The translations under genes were made by a program, and so were the position numbers. The notes under the pieces were generated by a model, which saw only the letters and a program-made list of their open reading frames with translations, made no database searches and had not been told where the DNA came from. A stretch of DNA of 64,000 bases from Hyphomicrobiales bacterium (GTDB lineage: Bacteria; Pseudomonadota; Alphaproteobacteria; Rhizobiales; Aestuariivirgaceae). Where the stretch lies: positions 84,723 through 148,722 of the forward strand of contig JACPNZ010000051.1 in NCBI GenBank assembly GCA_016185245.1. Reading direction: 5' to 3'. This document shows positions 24,482 through 33,413 of this stretch, in pieces. The stretch's first letter is position 1; each line of letters begins with the position of its first letter.

Positions 24482-24539
24482 CACGAATCAGTCGTTGCGC
24501 TAACGCTGCGGTCGGCCCTAGGTGGCAAAGGAGAGAAAC

Positions 24540-24839
24540 ATGGCTGATGAAAAAGAGAAAATTGCAACCATCGCGCTGTCGAAGATCACCGCCGAACTGG
24601 CCGACAAGCACGATATGTCGAAGAAGGCCGTGGGCGATCTCCTCGGCGCCTTCGTCGACCTGACGGTCAAGCACCTGAAGAAGGGCAACAAGGTGCGGGT
24701 GACCGGACTTGGCATTTTCCAGGTGCGCAAGCGCCCCGCCCGCATGGGCCGCAATCCGGCGACCGGCGAAGCGATCAAGATCAAGGCCTCGAAGAAGCTG
24801 GCCTTCCGCGCCGCCAAGGAAGTGAAGGACGCAATCTGA
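24540..24839 (+). CDS. HU-family DNA-binding protein
   Basis: 99 residues, normal HU size. It is a lysine-rich nucleoid protein that bends DNA as a dimer. The family signature is GLGIFQVRKRPARMGRNPATGEAIKI (arm with the intercalating Pro in RNPATGE), followed by ASKKLAFRAAKEVKDAI. ATG 24540 has AAAGGAGAGA directly upstream. A strong intrinsic terminator follows at 24863. Alphaproteobacteria often carry several HU-like genes; I cannot say whether this is the main copy. Confidence 0.95.
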   Translation: MADEKEKIATIALSKITAELADKHDMSKKAVGDLLGAFVDLTVKHLKKGNKVRVTGLGIFQVRKRPARMGRNPATGEAIKIKASKKLAFRAAKEVKDAI

Positions 24840-24862
24840 TTTCCGACGGTTGTTACTACCAA

Positions 24863-24896
24863 CAGCCCCGCCCCTCGCGCGGGGCTGTTTGTTTTT
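24863..24896 (+). terminator. Rho-independent terminator after HU gene
   Basis: CAGCCCCGC and GCGGGGCTG form a nine-base GC-rich stem with a seven-base loop, followed by TTTGTTTTT. Twenty-three bases after the HU stop codon. Confidence 0.9.
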
Positions 24897-25012
24897 CGGC
24901 ACCCGCGCCGGCCTGCGGCGGTTGAGATATTCTCACTGCCAAGCCGATTGCGGTACCCCCGCCGGCTCGTCTATCAAGCTGGTGAATTCTTCGGCTCCAC
25001 AAGGAACATCCC

Positions 25013-27448
25013 ATGAAAGCCCAGGCTCGTGTTGTGGTCGTCGGCGGCGGCGTCGTCGGCTGTTCGGTGCTCTATCATCTCACCAAGGCGGGCTGGAAGG
25101 ACGTGGTGCTGGTGGAGCGCGACCGGCTCACCTCGGGTTCGACCTGGCATGCAGCCGGCGGCTTCCACACGCTGAACGGCGATCCCAATGTGGCCAAGCT
25201 GCAGGGTTACACCATCGCCCTCTACGACGAACTCGAAAAACTCTCGGGGCAAGCCTGCGGCCTGCACCGATCGGGCGGCATCCTTCTCGCCGACAGCCCG
25301 GAGCGCCTCGAGTGGTTGAAAATGGCCCATGCCCGGGCCCGCTACCTGGGGCTTGAGACCGAAATCATCTCGACCGCCGAAGCCAAGAAGATGCATCCCT
25401 ATCTGGAGGAGAAATACTTCGTCGGCGCCATGATCGACGCCGCCGACGGCAATCTCGATCCCGAAGGCACGACCCACGCCTATGCCAAGTCGGCGCGGAT
25501 CAATGGCGCCGAGATCTACCAGAACTGCCGGGTGACCGATCTCAAACCGCGCAAGGACGGCACCTGGGATGTGATCACGGCGAACGGCAACATCCATGCC
25601 GAGCATGTGGTGAACTGCGGCGGACTATGGGCCCGGGAAGTGGGGCGCATGGTCGGGCTCGAGTTGCCGGTGCTCGCCATGGAGCACATGTATCTGGTCA
25701 CCGACGACATGCCGGAAGTCATTGCCTACAACAAGGAACGTGGCCGGGAACTTCCCCACATCATCGACTTCAAGTCGGAAATCTACATGCGCCAGGAGCG
25801 CTCCGGCATCGTGCTTGGCACCTACGAGAAGGCCTGCAAGCCGTGGAGCCCCAAGCAGACGCCATGGGACTTCGGCACCGAACTGCTGCCGCCCGACCTC
25901 GATCGCATCGGGCCATCCTTGGAAATGGGCTACAGGCATTTCCCCTTCCTGGCCAAGGCCGGCATCAAGCGGGTGATCAACGGCCCCTTCACCTTTTCGC
26001 CCGACGGCAACCCGCTGGTCGGGCCGGTGCAGGGATTGAGGAATTTCTGGTGCGCTTGCGCGGTGATGGCGGGCTTCAGCCAGGGCGGCGGCGTCGGCCT
26101 GGCGCTGTCGCAATGGATGGTGAACGGCGATCCGGGCTTCGATGTCTGGGCCATGGACATCTCGCGCTTCGGCGAATGGGCAACCCGCACCTATACCAAC
26201 GAGAAGGTGCGCGAGAACTATTCGCGGCGCTTCTCCATCAAGTTCCCCAATGAGGAACTGCCCGGAGCCCGTCCGCAGCAGACCACCGCCCTCTATGACA
26301 CGATGCTGGCGCAAGGTGCGGTGATGGGCGATAGCTGGGGCCTCGAGACGCCCTTGTGGTTCGCGCCCCAGGGGGTCGCGCCCAAGGACGTGTTTTCCTT
26401 CCACCGCTCCAATGATTTCCCCCATGTCAAGGCCGAGGTGATGGGAACGCGCAACGGCGTCGGCGTCACCGAGATCGCCAATTTCGCCAAGTACCGCTTC
26501 ACCGGAGCGGGTGCGGAAGCCTTCCTGTCGCGGCTGATGACCAACCGGATGCCGAAGCCGGGCCGGCTGATCCTGACGCCGATGCTGAACCCGCAAGGCC
26601 GGCTGATCGGCGACTTCACCATCGCCAAGGCGGCGGAGGATTGCTTCTACATGTGGGGCTCGAGCCAGGCGCAGAAGTATCACCTGCGCTGGTTCGAGCA
26701 GCACCTGCCCACGGACGGCTCGGTGGCGATCCACCGCTACGACATGGGCCTCGTCGGACTGTCGATCGCCGGGCCCAAATCGCGCGAGGTGCTGCAGGCG
26801 CTCACCGACGAGGACGTTTCCAACGCCGCATTCAAGTTCATGGACCATCGCGCCATGGATGTGGGCCACTGCCCGGCGCTGGTCAACCGCGTCACCTATA
26901 CGGGCGATCTGGGCTATGAAATCTGGGTGAGACCCGAATACCAGCGCCGCCTGTATGCTGAGATCATGAAGGCGGGGACGCCGCATGCAATCATCAATTT
27001 CGGCATGCGGGCGCTGCTGTCCATGCGGCTCGAGAAGAACTTCCCCACCTGGTACCGGGAGCTGCGCCCGATCTATGGCGGCTTCGAAGCGGGTCTCGAC
27101 CGTTTCATCGACCTGACCAAGAACGATTTCATCGGCCGCGACGCGGCGATGGAGGAAAAACGCACCGGCGGCAAGCTGCGGCGGGTTTCCATGGTGGTCG
27201 ATGCCAGCGACGCCGATGTGCTGGGCGACGAGCCCATCTGGCATACGGGCAAGGTGGTGGGCTGGGTGACTTCGGGCGGCTTTGCCCACTACGTCAACAA
27301 GTCGATAGCCCAGGGCTATGTGCCGAAGGAACTGGCAGGCAATATTTCGGCCGGGGCCTTCGAGATCGAGATCATCGGCGAGAACCGCAAGGCGACGATC
27401 ACACCCACGCCGCTGTTCGATCCGGACGGCAAGCGGATGCGCTCGTAA
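25013..27448 (+). CDS. FAD-dependent dimethylglycine/sarcosine dehydrogenase-like oxidoreductase fused to GcvT domain
   Basis: 811 residues. The N-terminal DAO domain has the dinucleotide motif VVVVGGGVVGCSVLYHLTKAG and the FAD-attachment-like SGSTWHAAGGFH. An FAO_M middle region leads to a GcvT aminomethyltransferase domain and a GCV_T C-terminal barrel (about 430-811), with GYEIWVRPEYQ and GMRALLSMRLEK. This is the layout of DMGDH, SARDH and related enzymes that oxidise an N-methyl group and pass it to tetrahydrofolate. Nearby sarcosine oxidase and creatinase support an N-methylglycine role. The exact substrate is not certain. Confidence 0.9.
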   Translation: MKAQARVVVVGGGVVGCSVLYHLTKAGWKDVVLVERDRLTSGSTWHAAGGFHTLNGDPNVAKLQGYTIALYDELEKLSGQACGLHRSGGILLADSPERLEWLKMAHARARYLGLETEIISTAEAKKMHPYLEEKYFVGAMIDAADGNLDPEGTTHAYAKSARINGAEIYQNCRVTDLKPRKDGTWDVITANGNIHAEHVVNCGGLWAREVGRMVGLELPVLAMEHMYLVTDDMPEVIAYNKERGRELPHIIDFKSEIYMRQERSGIVLGTYEKACKPWSPKQTPWDFGTELLPPDLDRIGPSLEMGYRHFPFLAKAGIKRVINGPFTFSPDGNPLVGPVQGLRNFWCACAVMAGFSQGGGVGLALSQWMVNGDPGFDVWAMDISRFGEWATRTYTNEKVRENYSRRFSIKFPNEELPGARPQQTTALYDTMLAQGAVMGDSWGLETPLWFAPQGVAPKDVFSFHRSNDFPHVKAEVMGTRNGVGVTEIANFAKYRFTGAGAEAFLSRLMTNRMPKPGRLILTPMLNPQGRLIGDFTIAKAAEDCFYMWGSSQAQKYHLRWFEQHLPTDGSVAIHRYDMGLVGLSIAGPKSREVLQALTDEDVSNAAFKFMDHRAMDVGHCPALVNRVTYTGDLGYEIWVRPEYQRRLYAEIMKAGTPHAIINFGMRALLSMRLEKNFPTWYRELRPIYGGFEAGLDRFIDLTKNDFIGRDAAMEEKRTGGKLRRVSMVVDASDADVLGDEPIWHTGKVVGWVTSGGFAHYVNKSIAQGYVPKELAGNISAGAFEIEIIGENRKATITPTPLFDPDGKRMRS

Positions 27449-27456
27449 ACGAGGCG

Positions 27457-27936
27457 ATGAAGCCCGCAACCCATCCCAGCGCACTTCGCGTTCAGGCGGC
27501 GCTGGGGCCGCGCTTCGAAGTGCTGGAATTCGACGCGAGCACCAGGACCGCGGCCGATGCGGCGGCGGCGGTTGGCTGCGAGGTTGCGCAGATCGCCAAG
27601 TCGATCATCTTCAGGGTCGAAGCGAGCGGCCGCGCCGTGCTGGTCATTGCCTCGGGCAGCAACCGGGTGGACGAAAGCAAGATCGCCGCGCTGCTGGGCG
27701 AGAAGATCGGCCGGGCCGATGCGGATTTCGTGCGGACCCAAACCGGCTTCGCCATCGGCGGCGTGCCGCCGGTCGCACACCAGACGCCATCGGTCATCTT
27801 CATCGACGAGGATCTGCGGGCCTTCGAGCGGATATGGGCGGCGGGCGGGACGGCCAATGCCGTGTTTGCCCTGACCTGGGACGATCTGGTGGCCCTCACC
27901 GGCGGCAATGTGGCCGAGGTGGCGAAGCGGGTCTAA
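27457..27936 (+). CDS. YbaK/ProX-type aminoacyl-tRNA deacylase-like protein
   Basis: 159 residues of the YbaK/prolyl-tRNA-synthetase-associated domain. It has QIAKSIIFRV with the conserved Lys, VIASGSNRVD, and the GFAIGGVPPVAH motif characteristic of this family. Members hydrolyse misacylated tRNA (Cys-tRNAPro or Ala-tRNAPro). The gene follows the GcvT fusion by eight bases, but a functional link is not apparent. Its end overlaps the convergent soxG end by four bases. Confidence 0.88.
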   Translation: MKPATHPSALRVQAALGPRFEVLEFDASTRTAADAAAAVGCEVAQIAKSIIFRVEASGRAVLVIASGSNRVDESKIAALLGEKIGRADADFVRTQTGFAIGGVPPVAHQTPSVIFIDEDLRAFERIWAAGGTANAVFALTWDDLVALTGGNVAEVAKRV

Positions 27937-28466
27937 CCCGCAAACTCCAGCGCCGCATCGGCGAGCCAGTCCCAGACGCTCATGGCGAAGGTGCGCATGG
28001 CATAGAGATCGAAACGGTCAGCGCTCACGCAGTGGACGAGGAGCGGCATGTGGTGGACGCCGGTCATGGCGAAACCGCCCGGCGTGAAGGCGCTTTCATG
28101 GAAATCGAGGGCCATGCCCTTGGCGAGGACGGCGCGGGCGGGTGCGCCTTCGAGGAAGATGCGGGTGCGGCTGTGGGAGAGCGGCGTTGCGGCGCAGACG
28201 CCCATGAGCTTCGTGGCGAGGTCGTCGGTCTCGGGTCCCACCAACCAGAACTGCCGGGGCCCGACGCGCAGGACGGTGCGGCCTTTGCTTGCAACCGCCA
28301 CGCCGACCTTGGCCGGAAGCTCGCCGGCCACGGCCGCCAGGCGCTTCTCGAAATCGGGTGAGAGCCCCGCCGCCTGGGTCAGGGTGAAGCCGCGGGCCTC
28401 GCCCATCCGCAGGACGGGGCTCGTGTAGGGCCTGGCGGTCGCCAGGGCGGAGCGGCGCTCAAGCAT
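27933..28466 (-). CDS. soxG: Sarcosine oxidase gamma subunit
   Basis: 177 residues, structural subunit of heterotetrameric sarcosine oxidase. The family pattern shows as RVGPRQFWLVGP, SHSRTRIFLEGAPARAVLAKGMALDFHESAFTPGGFAMTGVHHMPLLVHCV and the closing SVWDWLADAALEF. It adopts a GcvT-like fold without catalytic residues. The ATG at 28466 overlaps the soxA stop by eight bases, giving the usual B-D-A-G gene order. Confidence 0.92.
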   Translation of the reverse strand: MLERRSALATARPYTSPVLRMGEARGFTLTQAAGLSPDFEKRLAAVAGELPAKVGVAVASKGRTVLRVGPRQFWLVGPETDDLATKLMGVCAATPLSHSRTRIFLEGAPARAVLAKGMALDFHESAFTPGGFAMTGVHHMPLLVHCVSADRFDLYAMRTFAMSVWDWLADAALEFAG

Positions 28467-31413
28467 TGAGGCGGGCTCCTTCCTTGTCGATGAAATGGGG
28501 CGAGACGATCCTTGCTTTCACCTGCTCGTTCTTGAGCGGGAAGGCGCAGACGATCTCCTCGCCCTCGTGCCTGAGACCACCCTGGTAGAGACCGAGGGCG
28601 ATGAACTTGCCGAGCTCCGTCGACCAGGTGATGGAAGTGATGTAGCCGCGGCCATGGCCCTTGATCTCGTCGTTCGCGGCAAAGAGGATCGAGCCGCCGC
28701 GCAGCTTCTTGCCGGCCTCCAGCAACTCGAGGCCGACCAGGCTCCAGCGCTCCGGCGCCTGCAGGTTTTCGCGGAAGCGGAGCGCCTTGCCGACATAGGC
28801 CTTGTCCTTGCCGGCCATGCGGCCGAGACCCAGATCGTCGAGGGTGTTGCGGTGATCGAGCTCGAGGCCCGCCACGTGACCCTTCTCGATGCGGAGCGAA
28901 GCGAGCGCCTCAAGCCCGTAGGGCTTGATGCCGAGGGGAGCGGCAGCCTTGAGGATGTGCTCCCACAAAGGAATGGCATGGTCGGCCGGCACATGCACTT
29001 CGTAGGCGAGTTCACCCGAGAAGGAGAGGCGCAGCAGGCGCACCCGCACGCCCTCATGCAGGATGTCGAGGCAGCCCATGTAGGGCAAGTTTTCGTTAGA
29101 GACATCGGCCGCCGGGAAGGCAAGCTTGAGGGCCTCGCGCGACTTGGGGCCCGACACCGCCATGCCGCCCCATTCGTCGGTAAGCGATGCCACCTGGACG
29201 TTGAGATCGGTCCAGTGGCATTGCAGCAGGTATTCGAGCCACGACATGACCTCGGCGCCTTGCGCGGTCGTTGTGGTCATGTAGAAATGATCGTCGGCGA
29301 GCCTCGTCGTGGTGCCGTCATCGAGCACCACGCCGTCGTCGTTGAGCATAACGCCATAGCGCGACTTGCCCACGGGCAATTTGGCGAAGCCGTTAACATA
29401 GATGCGGTTGAGGAGTTCCGCCGCATCGGGACCCTGGATATCGATCTTGCCGAGGGTCGAGACATCGGCAAGGCCGACATTGCTGCGGACGAGCTCCATT
29501 TCCTTGACATAGGCCGCTTCGGGCGTGGCGCCGGCCCAGCCATAGTACCAGGCGCGAAGCCACGGCCCCGCCTCGCTGAAAGTGGCACCATTGGCGGCGT
29601 TCCAATCATGGAGCGGCGACAGGCGGATGGGGCGGAAATGGTGGCCGACGCTGCGGCCGGCAATGGCACCCATGGTCATGCCTGAATAGGGCGGGCGGAA
29701 GGTGGTGGTGCCGGCCTGTTGGATGGTCGTGTCGCTGTGGCCGGCCATCAGGGCAAGCGCATTGATATTCGAGGTCTTGCCCTGGTCGGTGCCCATGCCG
29801 AGGGTGGTATAGCGCTTCAGGTGCTCGACCGAGCGGTAGCCCTCGTCATGGGCGATGGCCACGTCCTTCGACGTGACATCGTTCTGGAAATCGACGAAGG
29901 CCTTGCCTTTGCTCCCGCTCGGCGGCGCCCAGACAGGGAGAATGGAATAGGCGCGGTCGGCGGTCGCTTCGAGAGCCAGCACCGGCCGGGTCCTGGCAAA
30001 TCCCGCTTCGGAAGCGGCGCGCGTCCCGACCGACGAACCTTCGGCAATCGCCGCCGCCAGTCCGAAGGTTCCCATCATGGCGCCGGCGCCGAAATGGCTG
30101 GGAGGAAAGCCGCCGGGCAGGAAAGCGGCGATGGCGTCATCGTAGCGCGGTCGAATGCCGCCGTGAGATGACAGATGCACCGCCGGCGACCAGCCGCCCG
30201 ACATCGCCAGCGCATCGCATTCGACGGCGGCGGCATGGGTGCCCACCAGCCGGGCGCGGGTCACCGCCTTGGCGCCCTCGACATCGCCTACGCCGGTCCC
30301 GGGGAAGATGGCCATGCCGGCGGCCGTGGCGCGAGCCGCCAGATCGGTGGCGATGGTTGGGCGGTGATCGGCAACCGTCACGGCAACGCCTGCCGCGGCA
30401 AGATCGAATGCGGTCGCATAGGCCGTGTCGTTGTTGGTGACGATGACGGCGCGCTTTGCCGGCGCCACGGCAAAGCGGTTGAGATAGGTCCTGACGGCGG
30501 AAGCCAGCATGACGCCGGGGCGGTCGTTGTTGGCAAAGACCAGGGGCCGTTCGATGGCGCCGGTGGCCAGCACAATGGTCCGTGTCCGGAGCAATATGGC
30601 GATCTGCCGGGGCTCACCCTTCGCCGGATCGGGCCTCAGGTGGTCGCGGCGCTCGACCAACACGACGAGATTGCCGTCATAGAGGCCTTGCGCCGTGGTG
30701 CGGCTCAGGAGTTTTGCGTTGGAAAGCGATTGCAGCTCCGCGACGACGGTCGCCCGCCACGACTCATTCGAAGAGTCCGAATCGGAGAGGAGACTGCCGC
30801 CCAACAGCGCATCCTGCTCGGCCAGAACGACGCGGGCGCCGCTGCGGCCCGCGGTCAGGGCGGCGGAAAGCCCGGCGGGACCAGCACCCACCACCAGCAC
30901 GTCGCAGAATTCGTGGCGCATCTCATAGCGGTCGGGATCGGGCTCATAGGTTCCGGCCCCCAGCCCCGCCGCCCTGCGGATGAAGGGCTCGTAGAACATC
31001 CAGGAGCCTTTCCAGGGCCCCATGAAGGTTTTGTAGTAGAAGCCCGACTGGAACAGGGGAGCGGCGAGCGAATTGATCGCCATCAGGTCGAAATCGGGCG
31101 AGGGCCAGGCATTCTGCGAGCGCGCCGTGAGACCGTCGGCCAGGTCGGTCATGGTGGCCGGAATATTGGGCTCGGTGCGGCCGCCCTCGCCGAGAGTGAA
31201 GAGCCCGTTCGGTTCCTCGATGCCGGCGGACAGAAACCCGCGCGGCCGGTGATACTTGAAGCTGCGGCCGATCAGCAAGCGGCCTGCCGCGAGCAAGGCC
31301 GAGGCCAGGGTGTCGCCTTGGAAACCCACCAGTGGCTTGCCGTCGAAGCGGGCGCTAACCGGCTTGGCCCGATCGATGCGGCCGCCGGAGGCGAGGCGCC
31401 GGAAGCCGGTCAT
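28459..31413 (-). CDS. soxA: Sarcosine oxidase alpha subunit
   Basis: 984 residues from ATG 31413, with GGGAG upstream; the frame extends to 31434 inside the repeat element. The N-terminal ferredoxin-like segment (FQGDTLASALLAAGR) precedes an NAD-binding domain with VVGAGPAGLSAALTAGRSGARV near residue 180, and the C-terminal half (about 590-980) is a GcvT-type folate-binding domain with GYITSITWS. It holds the NAD+ and tetrahydrofolate sites and accepts the methylene group from sarcosine demethylation at SoxB as 5,10-methylene-THF. Full-length for the family. Confidence 0.95.
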   Translation of the reverse strand: MTGFRRLASGGRIDRAKPVSARFDGKPLVGFQGDTLASALLAAGRLLIGRSFKYHRPRGFLSAGIEEPNGLFTLGEGGRTEPNIPATMTDLADGLTARSQNAWPSPDFDLMAINSLAAPLFQSGFYYKTFMGPWKGSWMFYEPFIRRAAGLGAGTYEPDPDRYEMRHEFCDVLVVGAGPAGLSAALTAGRSGARVVLAEQDALLGGSLLSDSDSSNESWRATVVAELQSLSNAKLLSRTTAQGLYDGNLVVLVERRDHLRPDPAKGEPRQIAILLRTRTIVLATGAIERPLVFANNDRPGVMLASAVRTYLNRFAVAPAKRAVIVTNNDTAYATAFDLAAAGVAVTVADHRPTIATDLAARATAAGMAIFPGTGVGDVEGAKAVTRARLVGTHAAAVECDALAMSGGWSPAVHLSSHGGIRPRYDDAIAAFLPGGFPPSHFGAGAMMGTFGLAAAIAEGSSVGTRAASEAGFARTRPVLALEATADRAYSILPVWAPPSGSKGKAFVDFQNDVTSKDVAIAHDEGYRSVEHLKRYTTLGMGTDQGKTSNINALALMAGHSDTTIQQAGTTTFRPPYSGMTMGAIAGRSVGHHFRPIRLSPLHDWNAANGATFSEAGPWLRAWYYGWAGATPEAAYVKEMELVRSNVGLADVSTLGKIDIQGPDAAELLNRIYVNGFAKLPVGKSRYGVMLNDDGVVLDDGTTTRLADDHFYMTTTTAQGAEVMSWLEYLLQCHWTDLNVQVASLTDEWGGMAVSGPKSREALKLAFPAADVSNENLPYMGCLDILHEGVRVRLLRLSFSGELAYEVHVPADHAIPLWEHILKAAAPLGIKPYGLEALASLRIEKGHVAGLELDHRNTLDDLGLGRMAGKDKAYVGKALRFRENLQAPERWSLVGLELLEAGKKLRGGSILFAANDEIKGHGRGYITSITWSTELGKFIALGLYQGGLRHEGEEIVCAFPLKNEQVKARIVSPHFIDKEGARLNA

Positions 31414-31422
31414 GGCCTGACT

Positions 31423-31565
31423 CCCTTCTCCCATAGGGAGAAGGTGGGGCCCGTCGCGGCACGCGATGGGAGGATGAGGGGACCGGATACTTGAGTGCGA
31501 TAGTCGATCCCCTCACCTTCCCATTGCTGCGCAATGGGCCCCTTCCTCTCCCCCGGGAGAGGAGA
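31423..31565. repeat. Composite Rhizobiales-type intergenic palindromic element, copy 2
   Basis: It fills most of the 163-base gap between soxD and soxA. Two inverted modules: CTTCTCCC-ATA-GGGAGAAG, an inner CGTCGCG/CGCGATG stem and a GGATGAGGGG edge; then CCCCTCACC edge, CCCATTG-CTG-CGCAATGGG stem and CTCTCCC-CC-GGGAGAG. Same architecture as 7299-7440, with different inner stems. It interrupts an otherwise overlapping operon and may affect readthrough. Confidence 0.8.
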
Positions 31566-31576
31566 AATTCGCGCAC

Positions 31577-31819
31577 TCATGGCACCTCTCCAATCTCGTT
31601 GGTGGCGGTGTCGCGGGCGAGCTTGAACCATTGCCGGCAGCCCAGCACGTGCTGCCAGTATTCGTCATGGGGGCCCTTGGGATTGTCGAACAGGAAATAA
31701 TAGTCGTGCCAGACCTTGGCATCGGTTTCGCCGTGGACCGGACGCTGCTTCGCCGCATCGCCGCCGTAGCGAAATTCGCTGTAGTCACGCGGGCCGCACC
31801 AGGGACAGGGAATTCTCAT
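31577..31819 (-). CDS. soxD: Sarcosine oxidase delta subunit
   Basis: 80 residues, slightly short for the family (about 90-100). The N-terminal MRIPCPWCGPRDYSEFRYGGDA gives two zinc-ligand cysteines and HVLGCRQWF near the end the remaining Cys/His. It is the small structural zinc subunit of sarcosine oxidase. Its ATG overlaps the soxB stop as ATGA. The 163-base repeat-bearing gap before soxA is unusual. Confidence 0.95.
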   Translation of the reverse strand: MRIPCPWCGPRDYSEFRYGGDAAKQRPVHGETDAKVWHDYYFLFDNPKGPHDEYWQHVLGCRQWFKLARDTATNEIGEVP

Positions 31820-33075
31820 TGCTTGTAGGTCCAGTTGCCGAGGCCAAATTCGTCGAGTTCGGCCCCCTTCTCGAAACGGTCGAGGGCATAGCAGCGGTTG
31901 AGTTCGTGCTCCTCATCATGGGCGATGGTGTGGGCGAAGGTCCAGCCGCTCGCCGGTGTCGCCTTGAAGCCCTGATAGCACCAGCCGCCGTTGAGATAGA
32001 GATTGCGCACCGGGGTGCGGCAGATGAAGGGGCTGCCGTCGGGCGTCATGTCCTGGATGCCGCCCCAGTGGCGCAACAGCCTGAGCCTGGAAATGAACGG
32101 CATCAGCGACACGGCGCATTCGGCCACCTCGCGGATTTTTCCGAACTGGCCGCGCTGGGTATAGGTGTTGAAGCCGTCGATGTGGCCACCGAAGACCAGG
32201 CCGCCCTTGTCGGACTGCGACAGGTAGAAGAGCTCGGCCCCCCAGGAGACGACATGATGAACCAGCGGCTTCACCGGCTCGGTGACGAAGGCTTGGAGCA
32301 CGTGGCTCTCGACCGGCAGTCTCAATCCGGCAAGACGGGCCACATGGGAGGTATGGCCGGCGACCGCGATCGCGACCTTGCCGGCATTGATGCGGCCGCG
32401 CGTCGTGTCGACGCCGGTCACCCTGCCCTCCGCCATGGTGAAGCCGGTGACTTCGCAGTTCTCGATGATGTCGATGCCGTGGCGGTCGGCGGCGCGGGTA
32501 TAGGCCCAGGCCACCGCATCGTGGCGGGCCGTGCCGGCGCGGCGCTGCAAGATGCCGCCGCAGATCGGCCAGCGTGCCTCCTTCGAATAGTCGAGATAGG
32601 GCAGAAGCTTCATCACCTCGCCGCGGTCGAGCAACTCGGCGTCGATGCCGTTGAGCCGCATGATGTTGCCGCGCCGGGCGAAAGTGTCGAGCTGCACCGG
32701 ATTGACGGCGAGCACGATCTGGCCGCGATGCGAAACCATGCAGTTGAAGTTGAGTTCGTGCGACAGGCCCTCCCACAGTTTCAGCGAATGCTCGAAGAAG
32801 GCCGTGTTGCCGCCGATCATGTAGTTGGAGCGGATGATCGTGGTGTTGCGGCCGACATTGCCGGAGCCGATGTAATTGCGCTCGATCACCGCCACATTGC
32901 GGATGCCGTGGTTCTCGGCCAGGTAGTAGGCGGTGGCAAGGCCGTGGCCGCCGCCGCCGACGATCACCACATCATAGGAGGTCTTGGGCTCCGGCGACCT
33001 CCAGGCCCGCGGCCAGGGAAGGTCGGGCTGCAAAGCATGGCGGGCAAGGGCTAAGGCTGAGTAACGGTCTGACAC
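31816..33075 (-). CDS. soxB: Sarcosine oxidase beta subunit
   Basis: 419 residues from GTG 33075. The N-terminus DRYSALALARHALQ, the PAWRSPEPK-like stretch RAWRSPEPKTSYDVVIVGGGGHGLATAYYL and the FAD-dinucleotide GGGGHG are standard SoxB. Covalent FMN and non-covalent FAD sites are carried here, and the enzyme oxidises sarcosine to glycine and formaldehyde-level C1. Further on, GGWCYQGFKATPASGW is the family end motif. The open frame reaches a TTG at 33171, but that adds 32 residues unlike SoxB. First gene of soxBDAG. Confidence 0.93.
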   Translation of the reverse strand: MSDRYSALALARHALQPDLPWPRAWRSPEPKTSYDVVIVGGGGHGLATAYYLAENHGIRNVAVIERNYIGSGNVGRNTTIIRSNYMIGGNTAFFEHSLKLWEGLSHELNFNCMVSHRGQIVLAVNPVQLDTFARRGNIMRLNGIDAELLDRGEVMKLLPYLDYSKEARWPICGGILQRRAGTARHDAVAWAYTRAADRHGIDIIENCEVTGFTMAEGRVTGVDTTRGRINAGKVAIAVAGHTSHVARLAGLRLPVESHVLQAFVTEPVKPLVHHVVSWGAELFYLSQSDKGGLVFGGHIDGFNTYTQRGQFGKIREVAECAVSLMPFISRLRLLRHWGGIQDMTPDGSPFICRTPVRNLYLNGGWCYQGFKATPASGWTFAHTIAHDEEHELNRCYALDRFEKGAELDEFGLGNWTYKQ

Positions 33076-33413
33076 GGAGTCGTTGCTATCAGAGTCGGCG
33101 CCTGCCGGGCAAGGAGCGGAAAATTCACGGCCTTTGGCGCCGGACAGGGTAGCGAGAGCGAAGTTTCCCAAGCCCGACGACGTCAGGCATTCATGTCACG
33201 CAATTGAAGAAGCGCAGCACATCGAAATACCGCGCCGTTTCGAAGCGGATGGTGCGGCCGCCCGCATGCGAGGCGCCCGGATACCAAGAATGGCGGTAGT
33301 GGGATTGCCGTAGGTCACTTCGGTCACCCAATAGTCGGGCATGGGCAACAGGCAGCGCTTTACCTCGCCCCTCGATTACCCGCTCTTGCCGCTCGAAACG
33401 ACTTCGTTACAAG
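33076..33413. other. Gap of 338 bases between soxB and the P450 gene
   Basis: No intact gene here. It must contain the divergent promoters of soxB and the P450. On the minus strand, 33191-33342 reads as a short protein broken by one frameshift (see separate entry). The remaining sequence, 33343-33413, has no clear -35/-10 pair or operator that I can recognise. Confidence 0.6.
33191..33342 (-). pseudogene. Possible small gene with 1-base frameshift
   Basis: Begins ATG at 33342 (MPDYWVTEVTYGNPTTA) and after a break near 33290 continues in a second frame as HSWYPGASHAGGRTIRFETARYFDVLRFFNCVT before a TGA. One extra base would join them into about 50 residues. Both halves have protein-like composition and GC at the third codon position. 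I do not recognise the family. It could be chance, a dead gene, or a sequencing error. Confidence 0.35.

Noticed and set aside
30175..31494. 439-codon plus-strand open frame opposite soxA
   Set aside because: Shadow of soxA; no motif or ribosome site.
33076..33171. N-terminal extension of soxB to TTG 33171
   Set aside because: Adds 32 residues unlike any SoxB; GTG 33075 matches the usual N-terminus.
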